In this document: piece after piece, positions 1 through 9,338 of the stretch | Position numbering within the stretch: the first letter of the stretch is position 1 | Layout of the letters: each line of letters opens with the position of its first letter | NCBI RefSeq assembly: GCF_016917755.1 | Contig: NZ_CP070326.1 | Span: 310,001 to 374,000, forward strand | From: Streptomyces noursei | GTDB lineage: Bacteria; Actinomycetota; Actinomycetes; Streptomycetales; Streptomycetaceae | Length of the DNA stretch: 64,000 nt | Reading direction: 5' to 3' | Position numbers and translations under genes: made by a program | The notes under the pieces: model-generated | The model's input: the letters and a program-made list of their open reading frames with translations, nothing else | What the model was told of the DNA's origin: nothing | Databases searched by the model: none

Positions 1-1
1 C

Positions 2-175
2 TTCTGGGACAACCGGTCTACCATGCATCTGGGGCCGATCGACACCGCTCATCTCCAAAGCGGTAAACCGCGAATCATGCACCGCGTCATGGTGGTGGGT
101 GACATTCCCGTGGGAGTGGATGGCAAGCCATCGGAGTCGCTCGTCGGCGCGCCGTTGAACCCCAAGGTCTCCTGA
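2..175 (+). CDS. TauD/TfdA-family dioxygenase, C-terminal end (partial)
   Basis: The frame is open from the window edge to TGA at 173-175 and encodes the last 57 residues of a protein. It begins [12 protein letters not shown] and continues with [11 protein letters not shown] and PVGVDG, the usual C-terminal layout of taurine/2,4-D alpha-ketoglutarate dioxygenases, where the WDNR segment is followed by the MHRV segment carrying the 2-oxoglutarate-binding arginine. Most of the gene, including the HxD iron ligands, lies outside the window, so substrate cannot be judged. It reads in the same direction as the aldo/keto reductase 60 bases downstream and may be co-transcribed with it. Confidence 0.75.
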   Translation, partial: FWDNRSTMHLGPIDTAHLQSGKPRIMHRVMVVGDIPVGVDGKPSESLVGAPLNPKVS

Positions 176-234
176 TACCTGCCCCGTTCAGGCCCGCGCG
201 ACAGTCGGTCGGCAAGGAGAGGAACAGCGAAGAA

Positions 235-1242
235 ATGCGCAGAGTACATCTCGCCGGGCTGAACGTATCGGCGCAAGGGCTCGGCTGCATGGGCATGTCG
301 GAGTTCTACGGGAAAACCGACGATTCCGAATCGCTAGCCACCATCGGCAGGGCCCTGGACCTCGGTGTGACTTTCTTGGACACGGCCGATCTGTACGGCA
401 GAGGGAAGAACGAGCGGCTGGTCGGCAAGGCCATAGCAGGGCGGAGGGACGAGGTCGAGCTGGCCACGAAGTTCGGCATCTTGCGAACGGACGCCTCCGA
501 TCCGATCCAGCGCGGATATCGGGGAGAGCCGGCATACGTACGGCGGTCCTGCGAGGCCAGTCTTCAGCGGTTGGGTGTCGAAACGATCGACCTGTATTAC
601 CTGCACCGCGTGGCCCTCGACACTCCGATTGAGGAAACCGTGGGCGCCATGGCGGAACTGGTCGCAGCCGGGAAGGTACGACATCTGGCTTTGTCCGAGG
701 TGACGGCCGAAGAACTCCGTCGGGCGCACGCCGTCCACCCCATCACCGCCCTGCAGAGTGAGTGGTCGCTGTGGTCGCGCAAGGTCGAAGCAGAGGTGGT
801 GCCTGCCTGCCGCGAGCTGGGGATCGGATTCGTTCCCTACTCCCCTCTCGGCCGGGGGTTCCTGACAGGTTCCCTGAGCGCGACGACCCGGTACGACCGG
901 GACGACTTCCGTGCGGACAATCCAAGATTCGAGCCGGCGAACGCCCGGCGCAACGCGGCGCTCGTCGACGTCCTACGCGCCATCGCCGGAACCCGGGGGG
1001 CGACACCCGGGCAGGTGGCCCTGGCCTGGGTGCATCAGCAGTCTCAGCTGCACGGCCTTCCTGTCGTCCCCATACCCGGGACCAAGCGGCGCACATGGCT
1101 GGAGCAGAACGCGGTCGCCGCGGAGTTGGAACTGACACCGGACGAGCTGGCGCAACTCGACCCGCTGGCCTCGCAGGTGGCCGGAGAACGGTACGGCGAA
1201 CGCCAGCCCTACCGAGGCGGGCTGGTCACCGATTTCGAGTGA
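235..1242 (+). CDS. aldo/keto reductase
   Basis: A 335-residue NADPH-dependent aldo/keto reductase of the YajO/Tas-like class, which reduces aldehydes or ketones in the cytosol. The N-terminus has the family motif [12 protein letters not shown]. The catalytic tetrad region is visible as FLDTADLYG (Asp and Tyr near residues 49-54), LATKFG (Lys near 80) and YYLHRV (His near 124). The C-terminus has PIPGTKR and the helix that binds the cofactor phosphate. A purine-rich AAGGAGAGG lies about 12 bases before the ATG. It follows the dioxygenase end closely. The physiological substrate is not evident from context. Confidence 0.9.
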   Translation: MRRVHLAGLNVSAQGLGCMGMSEFYGKTDDSESLATIGRALDLGVTFLDTADLYGRGKNERLVGKAIAGRRDEVELATKFGILRTDASDPIQRGYRGEPAYVRRSCEASLQRLGVETIDLYYLHRVALDTPIEETVGAMAELVAAGKVRHLALSEVTAEELRRAHAVHPITALQSEWSLWSRKVEAEVVPACRELGIGFVPYSPLGRGFLTGSLSATTRYDRDDFRADNPRFEPANARRNAALVDVLRAIAGTRGATPGQVALAWVHQQSQLHGLPVVPIPGTKRRTWLEQNAVAAELELTPDELAQLDPLASQVAGERYGERQPYRGGLVTDFE

Positions 1243-1452
1243 GCCATCGTGCCGGCTCACCGGCTGCCCGCTCACAGCTCAGGGGCGGGCTACACCAAGG
1301 CCCTCCAGATCAAGGCTGAGACGGCCCGAAGTCGGTCGACGGGCCCGCTCACCGACGACCGGACGCGGCCCCTCATCGACGGGCCAGAATCGAACTCCGG
1401 GCGACGTCAGCGATGTAGGCAAGCACACTCTTCCTTCAGTAGGAGACTCCTG

Positions 1453-1953
1453 ATGCCTAAAATCATGGTGAACGGTGACCCGGTTGCGGTCGACGGCACA
1501 CTACCGAAGCCAGGCAGCACCGCTCCGGATTTCACGTTGGTCGGTGCGGGCCTGGTGAACCTCACGCTGCGGGACTTCGCCGGCAAGCGCAAGATCCTCA
1601 GCACGTTCCCGAGTGTCGACACCCCCACCTGTGCCTCCTCCGTTCGCAAGTTCAACGCGGAAGCCGTGAACCTCGCCAACACTGTGGTGCTGTGCATCTC
1701 CGCCGACCTGCCCTTCGCCCAAGCGCGTTTCTGCGGCGCCGAGGCCCTGGACAACGTCCGCGCCCTTTCCGCCTTCCGCAATCGGGAGTTCTTCACCAAC
1801 TACGGGGTGGCGATCGAGGAAGGGAGGCTGGTCGGCCTGGCCGCCCGAGCCGTCGTCGTGCTGGACACCGAGAACAGAGTCCTTCACTCGGAGCTTGTCT
1901 CGGAGCTCTCCCATGAGCCGAACTATGCAGCCGCCCTCGCCTCCTTGAAGTAG
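1453..1953 (+). CDS. tpx: thiol peroxidase (Tpx-type peroxiredoxin)
   Basis: A 166-residue atypical 2-Cys peroxiredoxin that reduces hydrogen peroxide and alkyl hydroperoxides using thioredoxin. The peroxidatic cysteine lies in [10 protein letters not shown] and the resolving cysteine in FAQARFC, about 34 residues later, as in Tpx. The open frame extends upstream to 1249, but ATG 1453 is chosen because the protein then starts at the usual family N-terminus and AGGAG lies 8 bases before it (1441-1445). About 210 bases separate it from the reductase, so it probably has its own promoter. Confidence 0.9.
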   Translation: MPKIMVNGDPVAVDGTLPKPGSTAPDFTLVGAGLVNLTLRDFAGKRKILSTFPSVDTPTCASSVRKFNAEAVNLANTVVLCISADLPFAQARFCGAEALDNVRALSAFRNREFFTNYGVAIEEGRLVGLAARAVVVLDTENRVLHSELVSELSHEPNYAAALASLK

Positions 1954-2035
1954 GGGAGCTTTCACCCTGGATCCTGGGCGCTGTCTGGCTTCCAGGACAG
2001 GGGCAGCGCCACTTCGGCGGTGAGCGGCGTGCTCG

Positions 2036-2841
2036 GTGGTGGATACCACGCAGCGCAACCCGAAACCCGGCCGGCACGTGATCCGATTGCGCGGCCGCCG
2101 AATGGCATACCGACTTCACTACAGCGTCTCGGGTGCCACCCGGTTGATGCACCGGCTCGGGACTTCCCCGCAGGTGCCCGCCCGGCGGGTCGCCGAGCGC
2201 GATGAGGAGGCCGTGGGCGTGTGGCGGGAGGTGACCTGGGCGGACGTAAAGGACCCGGGCGGCCTGCCGGGGCTACGTCTGCTTCGAGGACGAAGCCGGC
2301 TTCACCCGACGGCCGCCCCGGGGACGGACGTGGGGTCGGCGCGGAGTGACTCCGGTCGTCACCGCCAGCGGCCGGCGGTCGGGACGGCTGTCGGTGGCTG
2401 GGCTGATCGCGATGCGGCCGGGTTCCTGAACCCGGCTGTCACCGACTTCGAACCCACCCCGCCGGCAAGAGTGCACGTCGCAGCATGGGCGAGCGGGACT
2501 TCATCGCGCTGATCGACGGAGTCCACCAGCTGGTCAAGGCCCCGATCGTGCTCGTGTGGGACCGGCTGAACACCCACGTCTCCCGCAGGATGCGCGACCT
2601 CGTGGCCGAGCGTGACTGGCTGACGGTATTCCTGCTGCCCGCCTACTCACCCGACCTGAACCCCGTCGAGTGGGTAGGGGCCCACGTCAAGCGCAGCCTG
2701 GCCAACCTCGCCGTCATGGCCCTGGACCGACTCCAAGCCCTCGTCCGCCACCGGCTCAAACGCCTCCAGTACCGGCCCGACACCCTCGACGGTTTCATGG
2801 CAGGCACCGGCCTCGCCCTCGGCATCCCAACGTCACCCTGA
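2036..2841 (+). pseudogene. IS630-family transposase, frameshifted and 5'-truncated
   Basis: Three consecutive frames together encode an IS630-type DDE transposase. The first (from 2036) has the winged-helix segment GATRLMHRLGTSPQ and ARRVAERDEE. The second (from about 2262) has YVCFEDEAGFTRRPP, carrying the first catalytic Asp. The third (from about 2430) has LVWDRLNTH with the second Asp and AYSPDLNPVEWV with the closing Glu. Two frame changes, near 2255 and 2415, and the lack of the N-terminal helix-turn-helix region mean it cannot make a working enzyme. No terminal inverted repeats were recognised. It is one of several dead insertion elements in the window. Confidence 0.85.
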
Positions 2842-3071
2842 CCAGCCGAAGTCGGTGAGCGCGACGCGGGGGCAACTCCGCCGTAGCTGTTGGGCGAGGG
2901 CACGCTTCCAGCATCTTCCTCGTCGTGTTGCCTTCCTCTGGGGTACCCCGGAGGTGGTACTAGCGTCTCGCGACGATCGGCCGGGCCGCGTAGGTGACGA
3001 CGCCCTGGCTCATCAGTGCCCACTGAGCGACCAGTCGGCTGATCGGCGACGGAAGAGAGAAGGCGACACCG

Positions 3072-3929
3072 ATGACCGATTCGACCAGACTTGCTACCGC
3101 GGTCAAAGCGCTACGGGAGCGATTCAACGGCGAGCTGATTCTGCCGGGAGACCCGTCGTACGACGATCGGCGGACGCTGTACAACGCGGCTCACGATAAA
3201 CGACCGGCCGTTATCGCGCTGTGCTCGGGCACCGCCGATGTCGTCGATGCCGTCAAGTTCGCTTGTGCCCACGATCTTGAGATCGCCATCCGGTCCGGCG
3301 GGCGGCACACTGCCCGGCTTTGCCTCGGTGGACGGCGGTCTCGTCGTGGACCTGTCGGTGATGCGCTCGGTGCGTGTTGATGTCGACGAACAGACCGCCT
3401 GGGTCCAGGGCGGTGCGAATGGCGCTGACTTGCACGCTGAAACCCTGACTTACGGTCTGGCCGGGATCGCAGGCTGGACCAACGCCGTTGGCCTTGGAGG
3501 ATTCCTCCTACACGGCGGCTACGGCTGCCTGAGCGCGAAGCTGGGGCTCGGCGTCGACACCATCCTCGAACTCGAGGTCGTTTCGGCGAACGGCGAAGTG
3601 CTCCGCGTCACTCCTTCGGAGAACCCGGATCTGTTCTGGGCTGCACGTGGCGCCGGTTCCAACTTTGGTGTGGTGACCTGGATGAAGGTTCAGCTTGTCC
3701 CGGTCCCGGAGCAGGTTCTGGCAGGTGTCTTGGTGTACGACGCCGTGGAAGCCACCGAGCTCCTCGAGCACCTCAACGAGCTCAATGGTCGAGTGCCCGA
3801 CGACATGATGTTCATGGCACACATGGCTGTCCTCCCGGGTGTCCCGGCATACCCGGAAGAGCCGCACGGCAAGCTCGTTGTCGACGTGATGATCGTGCAC
3901 GTCGGCTCGCTGGCCCAGGCCGGCGCCGA
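3072..3929 (+). pseudogene. FAD-linked oxidase (BBE-like), frameshifted and truncated
   Basis: The frame from ATG 3072 gives the N-terminus of a berberine-bridge-type FAD oxidoreductase: LILPGDPSYDDRRTLYNAA, the usual start of the FAD-binding domain, then EIAIRSGGRH, which normally carries the His of covalent FAD attachment. Near 3303 the reading moves to another frame, which continues with GGLVVDLSVM, NAVGLGGFLLHGGYG and NPDLFWAARGAGSNFGVVT. The family normally has about 450 residues; here the sequence stops being related at about 3930, where an ISL3 transposase end begins. The BBE C-terminal domain is missing, so the gene is dead. Confidence 0.85.
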
Positions 3930-3937
3930 CGTGCGAG

Positions 3938-4081
3938 GGCTTCGCCGTGATCGCCGGGCTCACACTTCCGTACAGCAACGGCCCCACCGAAGGCGTCAAC
4001 ACCAAGACCAAACGGATCGCACGCCCGATACACGGACGAGCAGGCTTCAGCTTGCTCCGGCACCGCATCCTCCTTGGGTAG
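3938..4081 (+). mobile_element. ISL3-family transposase 3' remnant
   Basis: A frame running to TAG 4079-4081 encodes GFAVIAGLTLPYSNGP, TEGVNTKTKRIARPIHGR and FSLLRHRILLG, the conserved C-terminal end of ISL3-family transposases, including the Glu of the catalytic triad in the GPTEG motif. Only about 47 codons remain. It abuts the truncated FAD oxidase directly, so insertion or deletion at this element probably destroyed that gene. Confidence 0.8.
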
Positions 4082-4232
4082 CAGCACGCTCCGTTACCAC
4101 CGGATGTGCGCCAGGGCCGTTGATACAGACCCTCGCCCGGCTCCTCCGGTTCGCCTGCCTCCGGATCCGCCACCCGGGGCGTTCCCTTGGCCGGTGGCAC
4201 CGCTTCCAACGGGCCGGAACGCCGTCAATACC

Positions 4233-5216
4233 ATGCGCACTGTGAATCTTGATGAGCTGATGGCAGCACAGACAGGTCTTCGCGATGTCCCGGCGATGGC
4301 GGCAGGCGTCTCCACGGCGGGCGCACGCACCACGGCCACCCACGGACCGGTCGCGGTGACGGCGGATTCGTGTTTCCGGATCGCGTCGTTGACGAAGGTC
4401 TTCACCTCCGCGACGCTGGTCCGCGCACTGCGGGACCAGGGCATCGCATTGGACACCCCGGTCATCGAACTGCTCCCTGACCTGGCACCGGACTGGCGGG
4501 CCGACCCGAGCCTCACCGTCGAGCAGATCCTGGGTCAGGTGTCGGGGCTGCGCGAATCGGTGGACGGAGCGACCGCGGCGGCGCTGGGCGACGGGGACGG
4601 CGGGCTGCTGGAAGCCGCACGGCTCGTGGTCCGCGCCGGGAACGAGCGGGAGCCGGGCGCACGGTGGTCCTACTACAACGGCAACTACTTCCTGGCCGGT
4701 TCAATCCTTGCGGCCCTGAGCGGCACGACGTACGAGGGCGCGTTGCAGGCTCGGCTCCTCACCCCCTGGGGCCTGGCACGAACCGGCTTCGAGACCTCGC
4801 CGGCGTCCGTCACCGGGTGGGACGGCACCACCGAACTCCCGCTCCTGCGCTACCCGCGCACCCGTCGGCCCAGCGGGGGCCTGTGGTCGTCGGTGTCGGA
4901 GCTGCTGGCCGTCGGCGAGGGTCTGCTCGCCGACCGGGACCTCCTGGAGGAGATCCGTCGGCCGCGCACCCGATCCGACGACCCCATGACCTACGGACTC
5001 GGGTGGGCACTGGGGCCGTCGGGCCAGATGTATCTCAACGGACGGCTTCCCGGCTACCGGGCCGCCATGGTCCTCATACCGGACCGGGACCACGTGAGCG
5101 TGGTCCTCGCCAACCAGCAGAGCGCCCTGCCTGCCGTGGCGCAACTGCTCAGCGCCGTGCAGCAGCCTCTGACCGGGGACGACCTCGCCGAGGCGATCGA
5201 CGACTTCGCCGCCTGA
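4233..5216 (+). CDS. serine hydrolase, beta-lactamase/DD-peptidase family
   Basis: A 327-residue class C beta-lactamase-like serine hydrolase (esterase or peptidase). The nucleophile motif SLTK (SxxK) follows FRIA near residue 53, and the second motif YYN (YxN) lies in WSYYNGNYF near residue 150. The third motif is LNGRLPGY near 270, in place of the usual KTG/HTG. The open frame extends back to 4074, but that part overlaps the ISL3 remnant, so ATG 4233 is preferred. No signal peptide is visible, suggesting a cytosolic enzyme. The substrate is unknown; many such proteins in Streptomyces act on esters rather than beta-lactams. Confidence 0.85.
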   Translation: MRTVNLDELMAAQTGLRDVPAMAAGVSTAGARTTATHGPVAVTADSCFRIASLTKVFTSATLVRALRDQGIALDTPVIELLPDLAPDWRADPSLTVEQILGQVSGLRESVDGATAAALGDGDGGLLEAARLVVRAGNEREPGARWSYYNGNYFLAGSILAALSGTTYEGALQARLLTPWGLARTGFETSPASVTGWDGTTELPLLRYPRTRRPSGGLWSSVSELLAVGEGLLADRDLLEEIRRPRTRSDDPMTYGLGWALGPSGQMYLNGRLPGYRAAMVLIPDRDHVSVVLANQQSALPAVAQLLSAVQQPLTGDDLAEAIDDFAA

Positions 5217-5421
5217 GCCCTCGGCGATGAGGCCCGGGCATCGTCCGGGCAGTGCGACAGTCCCGTGACGGAACCCGGGACTCCTTCGTCGCCGGCGCGG
5301 CCGACCGGTTCCTCCGGTCCGGCCGCCCGGTGTCCTCGGGTACCGGTTGTCGTTCGCGCCCGGAAGCGTGCCCGGTCAGGGCGGTCGAGGCGGGCGGGCC
5401 CCGACCTGGCACACTCGTCAG

Positions 5422-5781
5422 ATGAGCGAGAGCACACCACCGGAGGGTTGGGACGGTCCCTGGTACCGCGTCCGCACGGAGCAGTTCGAGGCCGCGTTCC
5501 TGCCGGATGCCGGTGAGAACCTGGAGACCGTGGACAACGTCGACGTCGAGGTGCGGCTGCGGGACGGCTCGCGGTGGAGTGCGACCCTGTTCACCGTCGC
5601 CCAGGTCGAGGTTCTGATGAAGCGCTGGGCCGCCAGCGGCGAGGCGCTGGGAGGCCGCTACTTCTGGTGCCCGGACGGGCTGATCGTCCGCGACGCCGGC
5701 ATCGGCAACATGACCCGGGTCCTCACCGGCCTGATCGAGAACGGCGAGTTCAGGCAGGTCCTCCGCCACCTCGACGACTGA
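5422..5781 (+). CDS. conserved hypothetical protein
   Basis: A 119-residue acidic soluble protein starting MSESTPPEGW at ATG 5422; the open frame begins at 5347 but that extension looks non-coding. It has a regular alpha/beta-like composition (VDVEVRLRDGSRWSATLFT, then a helix with EVLMKRWAASGE) and ends FRQVLRHLDD. I recognise no catalytic motif. It converges with the MFS gene of the neighbouring cluster, with only 43 bases between the stops, and is probably not part of that cluster. Confidence 0.7.
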   Translation: MSESTPPEGWDGPWYRVRTEQFEAAFLPDAGENLETVDNVDVEVRLRDGSRWSATLFTVAQVEVLMKRWAASGEALGGRYFWCPDGLIVRDAGIGNMTRVLTGLIENGEFRQVLRHLDD

Positions 5782-5824
5782 CCGCCGCCGGCCGGAGCAC
5801 CGCGCCCCGGGCGGAAACGACCAG

Positions 5825-7267
5825 TTACTCGGCGGCCTCGGGCGACGTGTGGGCTGCTGATGGTTTCGGGGTGGCCAGGAAGACCGTGGCCAGGGTGAGG
5901 GCGGCGGCCAACCACGTGGTGGTGTGGAACGCCTCGGCGAATGCCCGAGCCGTTTCCGGGGAGTCGCCTGCTTCCAGTGGGGACGTCGACGCGCCCGAGG
6001 GGAGCGAGGAGCGGTAGGCCACCGCGGTGACCGTGCCGAAGATGGCGATGCCCAGGCCGGCACCGGCCTCATAGGAGACGGACTCGATGCCCGCCGCGGC
6101 ACCCGCCTGGGAGGAGGGCGCGGTGGCCATGATCAGGTTCGAGGCGACCATCTGGACCAGTCCATGACCGAACCCGATCAGGCCCAGGCCGAGCGGGACC
6201 ACCGTGCCGGAGGCGACCAGGACATACCCGGCCGCCGCGAGCAGCAGGCCGGCGGGCACGTCCACCCGCGGTCGTCCCAGACGAGAGAGGACCATTCCGC
6301 CCACCGGTCCCGCCACCGTCGCGGCCACCGGCATCGGGATCAGATACAGTGCGGCGCCCTCCGCCGACAGTCCCTTGACGAACTGCAGGTACTGCACCAG
6401 TTGAAGTTCGAAGCCGACCATCACCAGCACCGGCAGCACCGAGGCCACCACACCGGCACGCAGTCCGGGCAGCCGGAACAGGGACAGGTCCAGCATCGGG
6501 TGCGGCAGGCGCTGCTGCCGTCGCACGAACAGGACCAGTGCGGTCAGGCCCAAGGCACCCGGCAGGGCCAACTCAAGTGCGCCGACGCCGTCGTGGGTGA
6601 AGGCGATGATGGTGTAGGCGCAGCCCAGGAACCCCACGATCGAGAGGAGGGGCGAGGTGGCCTCCCAGGGTTGCCGTTCGGACTCGACCTGGTTGCGCAG
6701 CAGCAGCGCCACTGCGGGCATGGCCAGCGCCGCGATCGGCAGGTTGACCAGGAAGATCGAGCCCCACCAGAAGTGCTGGAGCAGGAAGCCGCCCACCACC
6801 GGTCCCAGCGCCGAGGCCCCGGCGGCAACCGCGCTCCACGCCCCGATGGCCACCGCGTGGTCACGTCCGTCACCGAAGGTCTGCCGGATGAGCGCCAGCG
6901 TGGCCGGGATGATCATCGAAGCGCCGACCGCCAGCACTGCCCGGGCACCGATCAGGGCCAGCGGCCCCGGTGCCATCGCGCACAGTGCCGAGGCCGCACT
7001 GAAGACCACCAACCCGGCCAACAGCAGCCGCTGGTGTCCGATCCGGTCGCCCAACGGACCGCTGACCAGCACCAGTCCGACCATCAGGAGCGAGTACACG
7101 TCCACTGTCCACAGCACTTCGGGCGGGGACGCGTGCAGTTCGTGGGCGAGAGTCGGGACGGTGATGGTGAGGATGGTGACGTCCATGGCCGCGGGCAGGA
7201 AGCACAACAGCACCACGGCCAGCACCAGCCAGCGCCGGGCCCCGACCACAGGCGTCGTGCTGGTCAC
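5825..7267 (-). CDS. MFS transporter, DHA2 drug/metabolite efflux type
   Basis: A 480-residue inner-membrane proton antiporter with about 14 hydrophobic helices, the size and layout of the DHA2 family. Motif A is GPLGDRIGHQR between helices 2 and 3; the antiporter motif C region is GASALGPVVGG. The start is GTG 7265-7267, which overlaps the stop of the ATP-grasp gene as GTGA; longer frames in this region are chance extensions. It is the last gene of the leftward five-gene arm and is probably the exporter or self-resistance pump for that cluster's product. Its C-terminus converges with the hypothetical gene ending at 5781. Confidence 0.9.
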   Translation of the reverse strand: MTSTTPVVGARRWLVLAVVLLCFLPAAMDVTILTITVPTLAHELHASPPEVLWTVDVYSLLMVGLVLVSGPLGDRIGHQRLLLAGLVVFSAASALCAMAPGPLALIGARAVLAVGASMIIPATLALIRQTFGDGRDHAVAIGAWSAVAAGASALGPVVGGFLLQHFWWGSIFLVNLPIAALAMPAVALLLRNQVESERQPWEATSPLLSIVGFLGCAYTIIAFTHDGVGALELALPGALGLTALVLFVRRQQRLPHPMLDLSLFRLPGLRAGVVASVLPVLVMVGFELQLVQYLQFVKGLSAEGAALYLIPMPVAATVAGPVGGMVLSRLGRPRVDVPAGLLLAAAGYVLVASGTVVPLGLGLIGFGHGLVQMVASNLIMATAPSSQAGAAAGIESVSYEAGAGLGIAIFGTVTAVAYRSSLPSGASTSPLEAGDSPETARAFAEAFHTTTWLAAALTLATVFLATPKPSAAHTSPEAAE

Positions 7268-8559
7268 CGGTCGAGGCCCAGGGCCGTCCTCGCTCCGACG
7301 ATCAGATCGTGCAACTCGGCCAGGCTTGAGGCGTAGAACATGCAGCTCAGTCTGCCAGTTGGCAGATCCGTCAGCTCGGTGGGAACCACTCCCCGGTCGG
7401 CGTGTCGGGGCGAGGCCACCAGCCGCCCGAGCAGGCGCAGCACTTCCGGCAGATCCAGCCCGGCCGGAAGTCCGTAGAAGTCGTAGTTGCCGACCGCGTG
7501 GGTGTCGAGGTAGTCCGGGCCGATGAGGTGCGCGCCGAATTCGTGCACATGGCTGGACCCGGTGCGACGGGCGTTGAGGTCGTGCATGTAGACGACGCCG
7601 TCGCGGGCGATCGCGTCGATGCCGAAGCGCCCGCGGTAGCCTCGCCGTTGCATCTCCTCGGCCAGCCGGAGTCCGCCCTCGGTCAGCGGGCGGTACCACC
7701 ATCGGTCACGCAGTTCCCGCGCGGTGACGTTGCCGCGCAGGTGTGTGGCGCCCTCGAACAGCATGTCGGTGGTGTAGCACAGGTGGGGCGGGGCGTCGGC
7801 GGGCACCATGTACTCCACGGACGGGAAGTCGATGTCGCCGTCGAGGAACTCCTCGACCACCACCGGATCTTCGTCGTAGAACGTGCTCGCCGCCAGGCGC
7901 TCGGTGATGTCGTCGTCGCCCGGCCGGAAGATCAGCAGGCCGAGGCTCGCCTCCCCGCGGTCCGCCTTCACGATGCACGGCGTGCCCGTCGTGAGCATGC
8001 CCCGCACCGCCTCGGGCACCTCGTGCTTCCCGGAGCAGTGCGTACCGGGCGGGATGCGGCAGGGCCCGTCGGCCATGCCGAGGTCGGTGGCCAGGTCGCG
8101 CAGGCCAGTCTTGGTGTCCAACAGATCGCGCAGGCCCTGCTGTGGCGAGCTCTCCGGCAACTCGACCCCCACGCCGTGCCGGGTGCGCAGGACCCCGACG
8201 AACCGCCACAGGTCGGTGGTGGTGGTGTGCGGGATCAGCCGGAGCCTGCGGCCCGGCCCCGCGTGCGCGACGACGGCGGCCATCAGTCCGGGGTCGGCGA
8301 GCGTGTCGGCGAACAGCGAGCCGGTGCGGCCCGCCGGACTGAGGTTCACCACGCCGTCGAGCCCCAGGAACTCCCGCTGCCAGTCCAGGTCTCCGATCGG
8401 TTCGTAGGTGATCAGCATCTTGTCCAACGGCCCCCAGAACAGGGCCTGGTCCTGTTGGGCGTAGCACTCCGAAAGCAACGCGTCGACGTCGTCGGCCCGG
8501 ACGGCGAAGTCGTGCAGCGTGTCGACGGCGTTGCACACGCAGAGGGTGGGTGTGGTCAT
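7264..8559 (-). CDS. ATP-grasp ligase, putative amide-bond-forming
   Basis: A 431-residue ATP-grasp protein. After an N-terminal pre-ATP-grasp region it shows TPCIVKADRG (nucleotide-binding Lys), PVVVEEFLDGD (the acidic loop) and YMHDLNARRTGSS, where Asn and Arg normally bind metal and the acyl phosphate. The RRTG end resembles ligases of the PGM1 type that couple a carboxylate to an amine through an acyl phosphate. The start ATG 8557-8559 overlaps the stop of the creatininase-like gene (ATGA). From context I infer that it joins the acid made by the rightward arm to an amine made by the leftward arm. It could instead act on another amino acid; the family fixes only the chemistry. Confidence 0.85.
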   Translation of the reverse strand: MTTPTLCVCNAVDTLHDFAVRADDVDALLSECYAQQDQALFWGPLDKMLITYEPIGDLDWQREFLGLDGVVNLSPAGRTGSLFADTLADPGLMAAVVAHAGPGRRLRLIPHTTTTDLWRFVGVLRTRHGVGVELPESSPQQGLRDLLDTKTGLRDLATDLGMADGPCRIPPGTHCSGKHEVPEAVRGMLTTGTPCIVKADRGEASLGLLIFRPGDDDITERLAASTFYDEDPVVVEEFLDGDIDFPSVEYMVPADAPPHLCYTTDMLFEGATHLRGNVTARELRDRWWYRPLTEGGLRLAEEMQRRGYRGRFGIDAIARDGVVYMHDLNARRTGSSHVHEFGAHLIGPDYLDTHAVGNYDFYGLPAGLDLPEVLRLLGRLVASPRHADRGVVPTELTDLPTGRLSCMFYASSLAELHDLIVGARTALGLDR

Positions 8560-9338
8560 GTCTTCTCCTCGCGCAGCAGTCCCTTGCCCTCGGACATCAG
8601 GGCGACCGCGGCCGAGACCACGTGCCGGAAGAGTTCCTCGCCCAGGGCGGCGGTGGCGTCCGAAGTGCTCGACAGGACGCCTTGGTTGGTCGTGCGGTCC
8701 ACATCGACGGGGTGGAGGTAGATGCCCGGGCGGGGCGGGTCGGCGTGGTCGGGCCGTGCGGGCCGGACCAGGTCCGGACGGAGGTGGAGCATCAGGCTGG
8801 TCTCGGTGATGCCCGCGTGCTCGGCGTGCCACCCGGGGAAGAGCGGCACCCGCCCCGCCAGCCAGTCCGCGTCGACCAGGCTCCACCAGCTCAGCGCGAT
8901 GAACTCCTTGCCCGCGGCGACCGGCCGTCGGCCCACCTCGTCGAGGACCTCGAACAGGAACGGTTCGTTCTCGAAGTGGCCGTTGACGATCAGCAACCGG
9001 CGCCACGGCAGGGCGCACAAGGACTCCAGTGCGTCCTCCAGGAAGGCCAGTAGGGACCGACCGCGCACATGGACGGTGCCGGGAAAGGCCAGTCCTCCCC
9101 CGCTCTGCGGCAACGACCGCGCCGCGATGGACTGCGCCGGCAAGGTCAGGGCGTTCAGTTCGCCGGCGATCTGCCGGGCGAAGGCGTCGGCCAGGAGCGT
9201 GTCCACGGACAGCGGCAGGTGCGGGCCGTGCTGTTCGACGGACCCCACCGGCCACACCACGGTCCGGCCGGCGGTGGCCGCCAGGATCTCGGCGCTGCTC
9301 AGGTCCCATAGTTGCGCCCCGGTCGATCGGGAGGTCAT
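8556..9338 (-). CDS. creatininase-family amidohydrolase (Cgc4-like role proposed)
   Basis: A 260-residue metal-dependent amidohydrolase of the creatininase family. The metal and catalytic motifs are intact: PVGSVEQHGPHLPLSVDT (Glu, His, Asp), VNGHFENE (the NGHxxN motif) and HAGITETS. These enzymes open cyclic amides or trim formamide groups. Start ATG 9336-9338 overlaps the upstream stop (ATGA). Lying right after a dihydropyrimidine-dehydrogenase-like gene, it is a good candidate to open 5,6-dihydrocytosine, the step assigned to Cgc4 in congocidine biosynthesis; whether Cgc4 itself is a creatininase-family protein I could not check. A mycofactocin MftE-like role is unlikely because no other mft genes are near. 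Confidence 0.85.
   Translation of the reverse strand: MTSRSTGAQLWDLSSAEILAATAGRTVVWPVGSVEQHGPHLPLSVDTLLADAFARQIAGELNALTLPAQSIAARSLPQSGGGLAFPGTVHVRGRSLLAFLEDALESLCALPWRRLLIVNGHFENEPFLFEVLDEVGRRPVAAGKEFIALSWWSLVDADWLAGRVPLFPGWHAEHAGITETSLMLHLRPDLVRPARPDHADPPRPGIYLHPVDVDRTTNQGVLSSTSDATAALGEELFRHVVSAAVALMSEGKGLLREEKT

Noticed and set aside
5924..7336. 470-codon open frame on the plus strand
   Set aside because: It is antisense to the MFS transporter; the product is rich in Gln, His and Arg without any family motif.
7402..8721. 439-codon open frame on the plus strand
   Set aside because: It is antisense to the ATP-grasp and creatininase-like genes, which have clear catalytic motifs.
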